From Rhodocyclales bacterium (GTDB lineage: Bacteria; Pseudomonadota; Gammaproteobacteria; Burkholderiales; Rhodocyclaceae): 64,000 nucleotides of DNA. The translations under genes and the position numbers were made by a program. Below, in pieces: positions 47,942 to 60,653 of this stretch. The stretch covers positions 59,966 through 123,965 of the forward strand of contig PQAF01000013.1 of NCBI GenBank assembly GCA_003105015.1. The letters are read 5' to 3'. The stretch's first letter is position 1; every line of letters starts with the position of its first letter. The notes under the pieces are model-generated. The model had not been told where the DNA came from, did not search any database, and saw only the letters and a program-made list of their open reading frames with translations.

Positions 47942-48973
47942 CTACACGGCGGTGAATCGGAACACGCCATTCGCGTCGGCTGAGCGGCGCACGCGGCCGG
48001 CGTGTTCCAGGCAATTCAGGTGGGCGATGGATTCGCCCATGGCGAACATGATCTGGTGCGCGTCCAGCTCGCGCTGGAACAGCGTCGGGATCAGCTCGCA
48101 GGCGGTCTTCGGCGTGTCGAGGACGGCCAGCAGCGCCGCGAAGCGCTCGTCGTGGTGGGCGGCGAGCTGCGCGGCACGGGCGTGGATGCCGCGGAAGGGG
48201 CGGCCGTGCGAGGGCAGCACCAGCGTGTCCTCGGGCAGCTCGGTGAAGCGCTCGACGGAATCGAGGAACCAGCCGAGCGGGTCGCCGTCCGGGTTGCAGG
48301 ACATGGCGCTGACGTTGGTGGAGATGCGCGGCAGCAGCATGTCGCCGGAGATCAGCACGTTGCGCTCCGCGCAGTAGAGCGAGGCATGCTCGGGCGAGTG
48401 GCCGTAGCCGAGGATGACGCGCCAGTCGCTGCCGCCGATGCGCACGAGGTCGTCCTCGAGGAGGCGGCGGTATTCGGTCGGCAGGCCGTCGACGCGGCCG
48501 CGGTAGGTCGGGCCGCGGTTGTAGAGCGTGTCGGCGCGCGCGGGATCGAGGCCGTGGCGGCGGAAGAAGCCGACCATGCCGTCGACGTCGTAGTTGGGCA
48601 GCTGGTGGAACCAGGCGTAGGCGTTGAGTATCTCGCCCTGGGTGATCCAGGTGCCCACCCCGAGCTTGTCGCCGAGCCAGCGCGCCAGGCCGAGGTGGTC
48701 CGGATGGCAGTGCGTGACGACGATGCGCTTGACCGGCTTTGCGCGGCAATGCGCGGCGAGCACGGCCTCCCAGTTCGCCTTGATGTCGTCGAGGTTGAGG
48801 CCGGTGTCGACGATGGTCCAGCCGTCCGCCTCTTCCAGCAGCCACAGGTTGATGTGGTTCAGCTCGAAGGGCAGCGGCATGCGCACCCAGCGCACGCCGG
48901 GGACGAGTTCCATCGCCTCGCCGGGAGCGGGTTGTTGCTCGAAGGGGTAGGTGATCGGCTCGAACGGCTTCAA
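47942..48973 (-). CDS. Metallo-beta-lactamase-fold hydrolase
   Basis: About 343 residues if TTG 48973 (LKPFEPITYPF...) is the start; ATG 49036 (364 residues) and ATG 48913 are alternatives, and no start has a clear ribosome binding site. The metal-binding motif is THCHPDHLGLARW, with further ligands in GYGHSPEHASL and the metal-bridging Asp in ISGDMLLPRI; a C-terminal winged-helix-like part follows. It resembles the LACTB2/GloB-related group found with acyl-CoA genes, and is 17 bases before phaC. Confidence 0.82.
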   Translation of the reverse strand: MKPFEPITYPFEQQPAPGEAMELVPGVRWVRMPLPFELNHINLWLLEEADGWTIVDTGLNLDDIKANWEAVLAAHCRAKPVKRIVVTHCHPDHLGLARWLGDKLGVGTWITQGEILNAYAWFHQLPNYDVDGMVGFFRRHGLDPARADTLYNRGPTYRGRVDGLPTEYRRLLEDDLVRIGGSDWRVILGYGHSPEHASLYCAERNVLISGDMLLPRISTNVSAMSCNPDGDPLGWFLDSVERFTELPEDTLVLPSHGRPFRGIHARAAQLAAHHDERFAALLAVLDTPKTACELIPTLFQRELDAHQIMFAMGESIAHLNCLEHAGRVRRSADANGVFRFTAV

Positions 48974-49059
48974 TTGATTAAACGCCGGAAAAATGATTAA
49001 CTCGGAACGTCCATGCGCCGTTATGCTGCGGCGCACAAAACAACATTTTATACCTGAAC

Positions 49060-49470
49060 ATGCCCCGGGAACAGACCTTCACGATCACCGAGCTGGCGCG
49101 CGAATTCGACATCACGCCGCGCGCCATCCGCTACTACGAAGACCAGGGGCTGATCTGCCCGGAGCGCGCCGGACAGAGCCGCGTCTATTCCAAGCGCGAC
49201 CGCACCCGCCTGAAACTCACCCTGCGCGGCCGCCGGCTCGGCCTGTCTCTCGCCGAAATCCGCGAACTCATTGATATGTATGACGTTGGCCGGGACCAGC
49301 GGACCCAGCTGTCGAAATTCCTCGCCGTCCTGGCCCGCCAGCGCGCCGCCCTGGAGCGGCAGCGGGAGGACATCGAGGCGGTGTTGGAAGAGATCGGCAC
49401 CCTCGAGCAGCGGGCCCATGAACTGCTTGGGGAGCCGGCCGCGCGGAAAAAAAATTTGGCGAAGCGCTGA
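49060..49470 (+). CDS. liuR: MerR-family regulator LiuR of leucine/isovalerate catabolism
   Basis: 136 residues. The N-terminal MerR helix-turn-helix reads TITELAREFDITPRAIRYYEDQGL, followed by RVYSKRDRTRLKLTLRGRRLGLSL and a coiled-coil dimer helix (LARQRAALERQREDIEAVLE). The DIGxx-type sequence without metal-binding Cys is that of LiuR, which represses liu genes. Two palindromic operators start at its stop codon and precede the liu operon. Confidence 0.9.
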   Translation: MPREQTFTITELAREFDITPRAIRYYEDQGLICPERAGQSRVYSKRDRTRLKLTLRGRRLGLSLAEIRELIDMYDVGRDQRTQLSKFLAVLARQRAALERQREDIEAVLEEIGTLEQRAHELLGEPAARKKNLAKR

Positions 49471-49487
49471 CGTTGACGTCAACGTCA
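49468..49487. promoter_or_regulatory. LiuR operator 1
   Basis: TGACGTTGACGTCAACGTCA, a perfect 20-base palindrome. It overlaps the liuR stop codon and covers the -35 element of the candidate promoter, consistent with repression. Confidence 0.82.
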
Positions 49488-49501
49488 AAGCTCCTTAAGA
49501 T
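49473..49501 (+). promoter_or_regulatory. Candidate sigma-70 promoter of the liu operon
   Basis: TTGACG at 49473-49478 and TAAGAT at 49496-49501 with a 17-base spacer. The -35 lies in operator 1 and the start point would fall at or before operator 2. Confidence 0.55.
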
Positions 49502-49503
49502 TG

Positions 49504-49521
49504 GTTGACGTTAACGTCAAC
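49504..49521. promoter_or_regulatory. LiuR operator 2
   Basis: GTTGACGTTAACGTCAAC, a perfect 18-base palindrome matching the published LiuR-type consensus, extended on the right by a further CGTCAA half-site. Its centre is 35 bases from that of operator 1. Confidence 0.85.
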
Positions 49522-49557
49522 GTCAACTTTGGCAATCGACGCCCGGCCGGAGGAACC

Positions 49558-50025
49558 ATGCCCCACCGCATCCGCCCAGACAAAGCCGCCCACGCGCCGC
49601 GCAACCCGGACTGGGAAGCCACGGTGCGCGCCAGCTTCGCCCGGCAGAAGGTGATGAGCCTGATCGGCGCCGAGATGGGCGCGCTGGCGCCCGGCCACTG
49701 CGAGATCCGCCTGCCCTTCCGCGACGACCTGACGCAGCAGAACGGCTTCTTCCACGCCGGCATCACCAGCACCATCGTCGACAGCGCCGGCGGCTACGCC
49801 GGGCTGACGCTGATGCCGGCCGGCGCCGACGTGCTCACCGTCGAATTCAAGCTCAACCTGCTGGCGCCGGCCGACGGCGAGCTGCTCGTCGCCGAGGGCC
49901 AGGTGCTGAAGTCCGGCCGCAACCTCGTCATCACCCGCGGCGAGGTGTATGCGATCCGCGACGGCAAGGCCACCCATTGCGCCACCATGCAGCAGACCCT
50001 CATGACCATGCACGGCAAGGCCTGA
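49558..50025 (+). CDS. PaaI-type hot-dog thioesterase
   Basis: 155 residues from ATG 49558, with GGAGGAAC just before. Hot-dog features: [39 protein letters not shown] (in pieces) with the catalytic region [20 protein letters not shown] and [13 protein letters not shown]. It hydrolyses an acyl-CoA of unknown chain. First gene after the LiuR operators. Confidence 0.85.
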   Translation: MPHRIRPDKAAHAPRNPDWEATVRASFARQKVMSLIGAEMGALAPGHCEIRLPFRDDLTQQNGFFHAGITSTIVDSAGGYAGLTLMPAGADVLTVEFKLNLLAPADGELLVAEGQVLKSGRNLVITRGEVYAIRDGKATHCATMQQTLMTMHGKA

Positions 50026-50056
50026 ACGGCCTCGCCCCACACCACGGAGACCACCC

Positions 50057-51226
50057 ATGCTCGGCATCAATTTCGACCTCGGCGAAGACATCGACCTGCT
50101 GCGCGACGCCGTCTGGGATTTCGCGAAGAACGAGATCCTGCCGCGCGCGGCCGAGATCGACCGCGACAACCTGTTCCCCGCCGATCTGTGGCGGAAGTTC
50201 GGCGAGATGGGCCTGCTCGGCATGACCGCCGAGGAGGAGTACGGCGGCACGAAGATGGGCTACCTCGCCCACATCGTCGCCATGGAGGAGATCTCCCGCG
50301 CCTCGGCCTCTGTCGGCCTCTCCTACGGCGCACACTCCAACCTGTGCGTGAACCAGATCCGCCGCAACGGCAGCGAGGCGCAGAAGAAGAAATACCTGCC
50401 GAAGCTGATCTCCGGCGAGCACGTCGGCGCGCTGGCGATGTCCGAGCCGGGCGCCGGCTCCGACGTGGTGTCGATGAAGCTGCGCGCCGACCTCAAGGGC
50501 GACCGCTACGTGCTGAACGGCTCGAAGATGTGGATCACCAACGGCGGCGACGCCGACACGCTCGTCGTCTACGCCAAGACCAACGCCGAGGGCGGCGCGA
50601 AGGGCATGACCGCCTTCATCGTCGAGAAGGGCTTCAAGGGCTTCTCGAAAGGCCAGCACCTCGACAAGCTCGGCATGCGCGGCTCCAACACCTACCCGCT
50701 GTTCTTCGACGACTGCGAAGTGCCGGTGGAGAACGTCCTCGGCGGCGAGGGCAACGGCGCCCGCGTGCTGATGAGCGGCCTCGACTACGAGCGCGCCGTG
50801 CTCTCCGGCGGTCCGCTCGGCATCATGGCCGCCTGCATGGACGTGGTGATCCCCTTCGTGCACGAGCGCAAGCAGTTCGGCCAGGCCATCGGCGAATTCC
50901 AGCTCATGCAGGGCAAGCTGGCCGACATGTACAGCACCTGGCAGGCCTGCCGCGCCTATGTCTACGCCGTGGGCAAGGCCTGCGACCGCGGCGACCATGC
51001 CCGCACCCTGCGCAAGGACGCCGCCGGCGCCATCCTCTACTCCGCCGAGAAGGCGACCTGGATGGCCGGCGAGGCGATCCAGGCGCTCGGCGGCGTCGGC
51101 TACACCAGCGAGTTTCCGACGGGCCGTCTGTGGCGCGACGCCAAACTCTACGAGATCGGCGCCGGCACCAGCGAGATCCGCCGCATGCTGATCGGCCGCG
51201 AGCTCTACAGCGAGACCATGCCGTGA
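50057..51226 (+). CDS. liuA: Isovaleryl-CoA dehydrogenase
   Basis: 389 residues. Acyl-CoA dehydrogenase signatures [13 protein letters not shown] and [20 protein letters not shown] are present. The catalytic glutamate is placed as in isovaleryl-CoA dehydrogenase, in [15 protein letters not shown], instead of the C-terminal position used by most relatives, where this protein has [12 protein letters not shown]. It oxidises isovaleryl-CoA to 3-methylcrotonyl-CoA with FAD and passes electrons to ETF. Its stop overlaps the next start by four bases. Confidence 0.93.
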   Translation: MLGINFDLGEDIDLLRDAVWDFAKNEILPRAAEIDRDNLFPADLWRKFGEMGLLGMTAEEEYGGTKMGYLAHIVAMEEISRASASVGLSYGAHSNLCVNQIRRNGSEAQKKKYLPKLISGEHVGALAMSEPGAGSDVVSMKLRADLKGDRYVLNGSKMWITNGGDADTLVVYAKTNAEGGAKGMTAFIVEKGFKGFSKGQHLDKLGMRGSNTYPLFFDDCEVPVENVLGGEGNGARVLMSGLDYERAVLSGGPLGIMAACMDVVIPFVHERKQFGQAIGEFQLMQGKLADMYSTWQACRAYVYAVGKACDRGDHARTLRKDAAGAILYSAEKATWMAGEAIQALGGVGYTSEFPTGRLWRDAKLYEIGAGTSEIRRMLIGRELYSETMP

Positions 51227-51768
51227 GCCGGGAAACCGAGGCGCTGCAGGAGGAGTGGCTGCAGGCGGCGAAGGCGGTATGGGAGCGGGCGCCGGCGCCC
51301 GACGTGCTGCCCCTGTCGGCGCTGCGCGACTGCAGCGGGCTGGAACTGTTCCGGCGCATGATGCGCGGCGAGCTGCCGCCGGCGCCGATCGCCCATGTGC
51401 TCGACTTCGCCCTGGTCGAGGCGGAAAAGGGGCGCGTCGTCTTCCAGGGACACCCTGCGAAGAATTTCTACAATCCGATCGGCACCATCCACGGCGGCTG
51501 GCAGGCGACGCTCCTGGATTCCTGCATGGCCTGCGCCGTGCAGACCCAGCTCGAGGCCGGCCAGGCCTACACCTCGCTCGAGATCAAGGTGAACTTCGTG
51601 CGCGCCATGACCGACAAGGCCGGGCCGGTGCGCGCCGAGGGCACGGTCATCCAGGTCGGCCGCCAGATCGGCATCGCCGAGGGAAAAATCTACGACGCCG
51701 CCGGCAGGCTCTACGCCCACGGCACCACCACCTGCCTGATCTTCGACCTGGAGCAATTCAAGCGATGA
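51223..51768 (+). CDS. PaaI-family thioesterase
   Basis: 181 residues from GTG 51223, overlapping liuA by four bases (GTGA). Hot-dog domain with [26 protein letters not shown] as active-site loop and [19 protein letters not shown]. Probably trims aromatic or branched acyl-CoA. Its stop overlaps the next thioesterase gene by four bases. Confidence 0.83.
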   Translation: MSRETEALQEEWLQAAKAVWERAPAPDVLPLSALRDCSGLELFRRMMRGELPPAPIAHVLDFALVEAEKGRVVFQGHPAKNFYNPIGTIHGGWQATLLDSCMACAVQTQLEAGQAYTSLEIKVNFVRAMTDKAGPVRAEGTVIQVGRQIGIAEGKIYDAAGRLYAHGTTTCLIFDLEQFKR

Positions 51769-52184
51769 TGATCGAGACCGCCCGCGGCACCGTGCACGAA
51801 TGGCAGCGCGACCACATGGGCCACATCAACGTGCGCGCCTACATGGAATTCTTCGAGGAGGCCTGCTGGCAGTTCTACGCCATGCTCGGCCTCACCGCCT
51901 CGAAGCTGCGCAGCGGCGAGGTGCACCTGGCCGCCGTGCAGCAGAACATCGGCTATCGGAAGGAGCTCTATCCCGGCGACACCATCGCGGTGCGCAGCGG
52001 CGTGCTGGAGCTGCGCGAGAAGGTGCTGCGCTTCCGCCACGAGCTCTACAACACCGAGACGGGCGAGGTGGCCTCGACCTGCGAATTCACGGTGGTCTGC
52101 CTCGACCCGCAGGCGCGCAAGTCGCGCCCCTTCCCGGCCGAGTGCGCCGAACGCGCGCGCGGCCTGACGATCGGGGAGGCATGA
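51765..52184 (+). CDS. 4HBT/YbgC-type acyl-CoA thioesterase, tandem copy 1
   Basis: 139 residues from ATG 51765. The YbgC-like active loop is QRDHMGHINVRAYMEFFEEA, with Asp in the catalytic position. Strongly similar in layout to the next gene (FYAMLGLTASKLRSGE versus FFSMLGVTPSYLRDNG), so the two are tandem duplicates. Coupled by four-base overlaps on both sides. Confidence 0.83.
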   Translation: MMIETARGTVHEWQRDHMGHINVRAYMEFFEEACWQFYAMLGLTASKLRSGEVHLAAVQQNIGYRKELYPGDTIAVRSGVLELREKVLRFRHELYNTETGEVASTCEFTVVCLDPQARKSRPFPAECAERARGLTIGEA

Positions 52185-52624
52185 TGGCGGAGATGATCGA
52201 AACCTACCGCGGCACCGTCTATCCCTGGCACTGCGACCACATGGACCACATGAACGTCATGTGGTACGTCGGCAAGTTCGACGAGGGCACCTGGAATTTC
52301 TTCTCCATGCTCGGCGTCACGCCGAGCTACCTGCGCGACAACGGCCGCGGCATGGCGGCGGTCGAGCAGCGCATCGCCTACCGGCGCGAGCTGCACGCCG
52401 GCGACACCGTGGCGGTGCGCACCGGCGTCATCGAGGTGAAGGAGAAATCGGTGCGCTTCGTGCATGAGATGCGCAACGCCGAGACCGGCGAGGTGTCCGC
52501 CATCACCTTGCTCACCGGCGTCTTCATCGACACGACGGCGCGCAAGGCCTGCGCCTTCCCCCTGCCCTTCCGCGAACGGATGGAGCAGTTCAGAATCACC
52601 TATGACCTGCCCTGGCAGGACTAG
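52181..52624 (+). CDS. 4HBT/YbgC-type acyl-CoA thioesterase, tandem copy 2
   Basis: 147 residues from ATG 52181. Active loop HCDHMDHMNVMWYVGKFDEG. Partner duplicate of the preceding gene, diverged. An ATG three bases later is possible. Precedes the thiolase gene by 21 bases. Confidence 0.83.
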   Translation: MMAEMIETYRGTVYPWHCDHMDHMNVMWYVGKFDEGTWNFFSMLGVTPSYLRDNGRGMAAVEQRIAYRRELHAGDTVAVRTGVIEVKEKSVRFVHEMRNAETGEVSAITLLTGVFIDTTARKACAFPLPFRERMEQFRITYDLPWQD

Positions 52625-52645
52625 CAACCGCAACAGGAGTCCATC

Positions 52646-53830
52646 ATGAGCAATGATCCCGTCGTTATCGTCTCAGCCGCCCGTACCCCGATGGGTGGTT
52701 TTCAGGGCGACTTCGCCTCCCTCGCCGGTCCGCAGCTCGGCGCCGTCGCCATCAAGGCCGCCGTCGAGCGCGCCGGCATCCAGCCGGGCCAGGTGCAGGA
52801 AGCCATCATGGGCAACGTGCTGCAGGCCGGCGTCGGCCAGGCGCCGGCGCGCCAGGCCGCGCTCGGCGCCGGGCTGCCGCTGTCGGTGAATTGCACCACG
52901 GTGCACAAGGTCTGCGGCTCGGGCATGAAGGCGACGATGTTCGCCAACGACATGCTGATTGCCGGTTCGAACGAAATCATGGTCTCCGGCGGCATGGAGT
53001 CGATGAGCAACGCGCCCTATCTCCTGCCCAAGGCGCGCGGCGGCATGCGCCTCGGCCACGGCCAGGTGCTCGACCACATGTTCTTCGACGGCCTCGAGGA
53101 CGCCTACCAGAAGGGCCGCCTGATGGGCACCTTCGCCGAGGAGTGCGCCGACAAGTACGGCTTTACGCGCCAGGCGCAGGACGACTTCGCCATCGCCTCG
53201 ACGACGCGCGCGCAGAAGGCCATCAACGACGGTTCCTTCGCCTGGGAGATCGCGCCGGTGACGGTGGCCGGCCGCAAGGGCGACGTCGTCATCGACAAGG
53301 ACGAGCAGCCGCTCAAGGCCCAGCTCGACAAGATCCCGACCCTGAAGCCGGCCTTCAGGAAGGACGGCACGGTGACGGCCGCCAACTCCAGCTCGATCTC
53401 CGACGGCGCCGCCGCGCTGGTGCTGATGCGCCGTTCGATGGCCGACAAGCTCGGCCTCAAGCCGCTCGCCACGATCATCGGCCACGCCACCCATGCCCAC
53501 GAGCCCGGCTGGTTCACCACCGCCCCGGTCGGTGCCATGCAGAAGCTCTTCGCCAAGACCGGCTGGAGTGCGGACAAGGTCGACTTCTACGAGATCAACG
53601 AAGCCTTCGCCGTGGTCACCATGGCGGCGATGCACGACCTCAAGCTGCCGCACGAGAAGGTGAACGTGCACGGCGGCGCCTGCGCCCTCGGCCACCCGAT
53701 CGGCTGTTCCGGTGCGCGCATCCTCGTCACGCTGATCGGCGCGCTGAGGAAATACGGCGGCAAGCGCGGCGTGGCGAGCCTGTGCATCGGCGGCGGCGAG
53801 GCCACCGCCATGGCGATTGAACTACTTTGA
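52646..53830 (+). CDS. Acetyl-CoA acetyltransferase (thiolase)
   Basis: 394 residues. Catalytic Cys in VHKVCGSGMKA, the GxG region NVHGGACALGHPIGCSGARI with the active-site His, and the second Cys in ASLCIGGGEATAM. It is of the biosynthetic/acetoacetyl-CoA type by length and motifs. Here it would cleave acetoacetyl-CoA from the leucine pathway to acetyl-CoA, or feed PHA synthesis in reverse. AGGAG at 52635-52639. Confidence 0.93.
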   Translation: MSNDPVVIVSAARTPMGGFQGDFASLAGPQLGAVAIKAAVERAGIQPGQVQEAIMGNVLQAGVGQAPARQAALGAGLPLSVNCTTVHKVCGSGMKATMFANDMLIAGSNEIMVSGGMESMSNAPYLLPKARGGMRLGHGQVLDHMFFDGLEDAYQKGRLMGTFAEECADKYGFTRQAQDDFAIASTTRAQKAINDGSFAWEIAPVTVAGRKGDVVIDKDEQPLKAQLDKIPTLKPAFRKDGTVTAANSSSISDGAAALVLMRRSMADKLGLKPLATIIGHATHAHEPGWFTTAPVGAMQKLFAKTGWSADKVDFYEINEAFAVVTMAAMHDLKLPHEKVNVHGGACALGHPIGCSGARILVTLIGALRKYGGKRGVASLCIGGGEATAMAIELL

Positions 53831-53839
53831 AAACCATTC

Positions 53840-53915
53840 ACCACAGAGGCACAGAGACACAGAGAACTACTCAAATGGTTCTTCGCTTTCCTCTGTGCCT
53901 CTGTGTCTCTGTGGT
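53840..53915. repeat. Inverted hairpin repeat, family C, copy 1
   Basis: Left arm 53840-53864 begins ACCACAGAGGCACAGAGAC; right arm 53891-53915 ends TGTGTCTCTGTGGT. The arms are near-complementary, made of runs of an ACAGAG/GCAGAG-type unit. It fills the gap between the thiolase and acyl-CoA dehydrogenase genes. Second copy at 60654-60722. Confidence 0.87.
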
Positions 53916-53927
53916 TAAAGGTTTTAT

Positions 53928-55058
53928 ATGTTGTTGACGCAGGAACAGGAAATGATTCGCGACGCCATGCGCAACTTCGCGCGCGAGCGCCTGGCGCCCT
54001 TCGCCGCGGAATGGGACCGCAACTGCACCTTCCCGAAGGAGGCGCTGCGGGAACTCGCCGGCCTCGGCGCCTTCGGCATGGCGGTGCCCGAGCAGTGGGG
54101 CGGCGCCGGCATGGACTACGTCTCGCTGGCGCTGGCGCTGGAAGAGATCGCCGCCGGCGACGGCGCCACGTCGACCATCATCAGCGTGAACAACTCGGTG
54201 GTGTGCGGCCCGATCCTGGCCTTCGGCAGCGACGCGCAGAAAGAGGAATATCTCAAGCCGCTCGCCAGCGGCGCGAAGCTCGGCTGCTTCTGCCTGACCG
54301 AGCCGCATGTCGGTTCCGACGCCGCCGCCATTCGCACCTCGGCCGTGCGTGACGGCAACGAGTGGGTGCTCAACGGCGTCAAGCAGTTCATCACCTCGGG
54401 CAAGAACGCCCAGGTCGCCATCGTCTTCGCCGTCACCGACAAGGCGGCGGGCAAGAAGGGCATCTCGGCCTTCATCGTGCCGACCGACGCGCCCGGCTAC
54501 GTCGTCGCCCGCATCGAGGAGAAGATGGGCCAGCACGCCTCCGACACGGCGCAGATCCTGCTGGAAAACTGCCGCATCCCGGCGCAGAATCTGCTGGGCG
54601 CGGAAGGCGAGGGCTACCGCATCGCGCTGGCCAACCTGGAAGCCGGCCGCATCGGCATCGCCGCCCAGTCGGTCGGCATGGCGCGCGCGGCCTTCGAGGC
54701 GGCATTGAAATACGCCCAGGAACGCGAGGCCTTCGGCAAGCTCATCATCGAGCACCAGGCGGTGAACTTCCGCCTCGCCGACATGGCCACGCGCATCGAG
54801 GCGGCGCGCCAGCTGGTGCTGCACGCCGCCGCCCTGCGCGACGCCGGCAAGCCCTGCCTCAAGGAGGCCTCGATGGCCAAGCTGTTTGCCTCCGAGATGG
54901 CGGAGGCCGTCTGCTCCGACGCCATCCAGATCCACGGCGGCTACGGCTACGTGGCGGACTTCCCGGTCGAGCGCATCTACCGCGACGTGCGCGTGACGCA
55001 GATCTACGAAGGCGCCAGCGACATCCAGCGCCTGGTCATCGGCAGAAATTTAACGTAG
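53928..55058 (+). CDS. Acyl-CoA dehydrogenase
   Basis: 376 residues. ACAD signatures: [17 protein letters not shown] and [20 protein letters not shown], with the catalytic Glu in [16 protein letters not shown] context ([14 protein letters not shown]), the usual C-terminal position of short-chain enzymes. Specificity is unknown, probably short straight or 2-methyl-branched acyl-CoA. It lies between two repeat elements, families C and B. Confidence 0.9.
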   Translation: MLLTQEQEMIRDAMRNFARERLAPFAAEWDRNCTFPKEALRELAGLGAFGMAVPEQWGGAGMDYVSLALALEEIAAGDGATSTIISVNNSVVCGPILAFGSDAQKEEYLKPLASGAKLGCFCLTEPHVGSDAAAIRTSAVRDGNEWVLNGVKQFITSGKNAQVAIVFAVTDKAAGKKGISAFIVPTDAPGYVVARIEEKMGQHASDTAQILLENCRIPAQNLLGAEGEGYRIALANLEAGRIGIAAQSVGMARAAFEAALKYAQEREAFGKLIIEHQAVNFRLADMATRIEAARQLVLHAAALRDAGKPCLKEASMAKLFASEMAEAVCSDAIQIHGGYGYVADFPVERIYRDVRVTQIYEGASDIQRLVIGRNLT

Positions 55059-55069
55059 GCGCTCAATCA

Positions 55070-55102
55070 CCCCCCTTTGAAAAAGGGGGGCAGGGGGGAT
55101 TT
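55070..55102 (+). repeat. Left inverted end of the DUF559 element (family B)
   Basis: Six C, TTTGAAAAA, six G, CA, six G, ATTT. It is the near-exact reverse complement of 55486-55519, differing by one G and one base of the spacer. It starts 11 bases after the acyl-CoA dehydrogenase stop. Confidence 0.9.
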
Positions 55103-55128
55103 CTTAGGCGGTCGAGAGTCGACAAAGC

Positions 55129-55524
55129 ATGCTGAAATACAACACCAGCCTGAAACAACCCGCCAGAAAGCTGCGCACCGACATGACCGATGCGGAACGG
55201 CTGCTGTGGTCACGGTTGCGTGGCAAGCAGATTCTCGGCGTACAGTTCTATCGGCAGAAGCCGCTTGGCCCGTACATCGTGGATTTCCATGCGCCGGCGG
55301 CGAAGCTTGTCGTCGAAGTGGATGGGTCGCAGCATTTCGACGTGGCAGGACAGGTGAGCGATCGGAGGCGTGATGCGTATCTTGGATCGCTGGGACTGCG
55401 CGTGCTGCGTTTTGACAACTTGCAGGTATTGAAGGAAATGGAAGCGGTGCTTGAGACGATCTTCGGGGTGGTTGAGGAACGGGTTAAATCCCCCCCAGCC
55501 CCCCTTTTTCAAAGGGGGGAGTAA
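55129..55524 (+). CDS. DUF559 endonuclease-like protein flanked by inverted repeats
   Basis: 131 residues. The DUF559/Vsr-like nuclease core reads PLGPYIVDFHAPAAKLVVEVDGSQH, with the Asp and the EVDG acidic residues of a PD-(D/E)xK-type site. An N-terminal RKLRTDMTDAERLLWSRLR helix is typical of the family. The last residues (VKSPPAPLFQRGE) and the stop codon are encoded by the right repeat. Base composition is lower in GC than the flanking liu genes. It interrupts the liu operon. Activity is unproven. Confidence 0.85.
   Translation: MLKYNTSLKQPARKLRTDMTDAERLLWSRLRGKQILGVQFYRQKPLGPYIVDFHAPAAKLVVEVDGSQHFDVAGQVSDRRRDAYLGSLGLRVLRFDNLQVLKEMEAVLETIFGVVEERVKSPPAPLFQRGE
55486..55519 (-). repeat. 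Right inverted end of the DUF559 element (family B)
   Basis: AAAT, seven C, AG, six C, TTTTTCAAA, six G. It mirrors 55070-55102. It is read in frame as the C-terminus of the DUF559 protein and ends five bases before the next gene's ATG at 55524. Confidence 0.9.
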
Positions 55525-56126
55525 TGTCCGAACCCATCGAGTTCTATTTCGATTTTTCCTCGCCGTATTCCTACATCGCCAGCGAGGTGATCGACGGACT
55601 GGCGGAGAAGTACGGCCGCAAGGTGAAGTGGCGGCCGATGCTGCTCGGCGTGGTGTTCCAGAAGACCGGCCAGCCGCTGCTGGTGAACGTGCCGCTGAAG
55701 GGCGAGTACTCGATGCGCGACTTCGCCCGCTCGGCGCGCTACCACGGCGTGCCCTTCACGTTTCCCGCCAAGTTCCCGCTGTCGACCGTCTCCGCGGCGC
55801 GCGCCTACTACTGGCTGCACGGGCAGGACTGCGCGAAGGCGCGGCAACTCGCCCGCGCCGCCTTCCGCGCCTACTGGGTGGATGGCCGCGACATCTCCGA
55901 CCCGGCCGTGCTGCAGGACATCGCGGCCGGCCTCGGCATCGACGGCGCGGCGCTCGCCGCCGGCATCGCCACGCCGGAGATCAAGGAGCGCCTCAAGATC
56001 GAGACCGACACGGCGCTGGCCAAGGGCATGTGCGGCGCGCCCTGGTTCGTCGTCGACAATGAACCCTTCTGGGGCGCCGACCGGCTGCCGCAGATCGAGA
56101 AGTGGCTGCAAACCGGAGGTTTCTGA
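55524..56126 (+). CDS. 2-hydroxychromene-2-carboxylate isomerase-like DsbA-fold protein, copy 1
   Basis: 200 residues. The thioredoxin/kappa-GST fold is seen in [20 protein letters not shown], where SPYS replaces CxxC, and [21 protein letters not shown]. The best-known member isomerises 2-hydroxychromene-2-carboxylate in naphthalene degradation with glutathione; the role here is not clear. A related gene is at 61885. Its ATG overlaps the DUF559 stop (TAATG). Confidence 0.82.
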   Translation: MSEPIEFYFDFSSPYSYIASEVIDGLAEKYGRKVKWRPMLLGVVFQKTGQPLLVNVPLKGEYSMRDFARSARYHGVPFTFPAKFPLSTVSAARAYYWLHGQDCAKARQLARAAFRAYWVDGRDISDPAVLQDIAAGLGIDGAALAAGIATPEIKERLKIETDTALAKGMCGAPWFVVDNEPFWGADRLPQIEKWLQTGGF

Positions 56127-56130
56127 ACAC

Positions 56131-57738
<1,608 letters not shown>

Positions 57739-57752
57739 GGGGAACGGCATTT

Positions 57753-57834
57753 ACCACGGCGCACACGGCGACACGGCGACAAATCATGAGACATTTCATT
57801 CGCGTTTTCGCCGTGTCGCCGTGCCCGCCGTGGT
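57753..57834. repeat. Inverted hairpin repeat, family D, copy 2
   Basis: Left arm 57753-57778 is the same as at 7101-7126 (ACCACGGCGCACACGGCG...); right arm 57809-57834 is near-complementary and ends GCCGTGGT. It occupies the gap between the two liu genes liuB and liuC. Confidence 0.87.
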
Positions 57835-57855
57835 TCAAGCTTTTTTGGAGGAATC

Positions 57856-58647
57856 ATGTCTGAAACGATATTGACCGAAATCGACAACGGCGTCGGCATC
57901 ATCACGCTGAACCGCGCCGAGCGGCACAATGCCTTCGACGACGTGCTGATCCGCGAGCTGTCCGAGGCGCTGGTCAAGATGGACACCGACGCCGACGTGC
58001 GCGTCGTCGTGCTGTCCAGCACGGGAAAAAGCTTCTGCGCCGGCGCCGACCTCAACTGGATGAAGAAGGCCGCCGGCTACAGCGCCGAGGAGACCCAGCG
58101 CGACGCCATTGGGCTGGCCGGCATGCTGCGCCTGTTGAACGACATGAAGAAGCCGACCGTGGCGCGCGTGCAGGGCCCGGCCTACGGCGGCGGCGTCGGC
58201 CTGGTGGCCGCCTGCGACATCGCCATCGCCGCCTTCGACGCGCAGTTCGCGCTGACCGAGGTGAGGCTCGGCATCATCCCGGCGGTGATCAGCCCCTACG
58301 TCATCGGCGCCATCGGCGAGCGCAAGGCGCGCCGCTACATGCTCACCGCCGAGCGCTTCTCGGCGGCGGAGGCCTACCGCATCGGCCTGGTGCATGAGAT
58401 CGTGCCGGGCGAGGCCGAGCTCGACGAGGCCGTCGGCGAGATCGTCGATACCCTGCTCGCCAACGGGCCGTGCGCGCTGGGCGAGTGCAAGGCGCTCATC
58501 AAGGCCGTCGCCAACCGGCCGATCGCCCCCGAGGTGATCCTCGACACCGCCCAGCGCATCGCCCGCGTGCGCGCCTCGGCGGAAGGCAAGGAAGGCATGG
58601 CCGCCTTCCTCGAGAAGCGCAAACCCAGCTGGGTCGCAAAATCCTGA
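57856..58647 (+). CDS. liuC: Methylglutaconyl-CoA hydratase
   Basis: 263 residues, crotonase family. Oxyanion loops are KSFCAGADLNWMKKAAGYS and GPAYGGGVGLVAACDIAIA, the latter followed by EVRLGIIPAVISPYVIGAIG. It hydrates 3-methylglutaconyl-CoA to HMG-CoA. Position between the two carboxylase subunits supports this over other crotonases. Ribosome binding site GGAGG at 57846-57850. Confidence 0.92.
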   Translation: MSETILTEIDNGVGIITLNRAERHNAFDDVLIRELSEALVKMDTDADVRVVVLSSTGKSFCAGADLNWMKKAAGYSAEETQRDAIGLAGMLRLLNDMKKPTVARVQGPAYGGGVGLVAACDIAIAAFDAQFALTEVRLGIIPAVISPYVIGAIGERKARRYMLTAERFSAAEAYRIGLVHEIVPGEAELDEAVGEIVDTLLANGPCALGECKALIKAVANRPIAPEVILDTAQRIARVRASAEGKEGMAAFLEKRKPSWVAKS

Positions 58648-58649
58648 CC

Positions 58650-60653
<2,004 letters not shown>

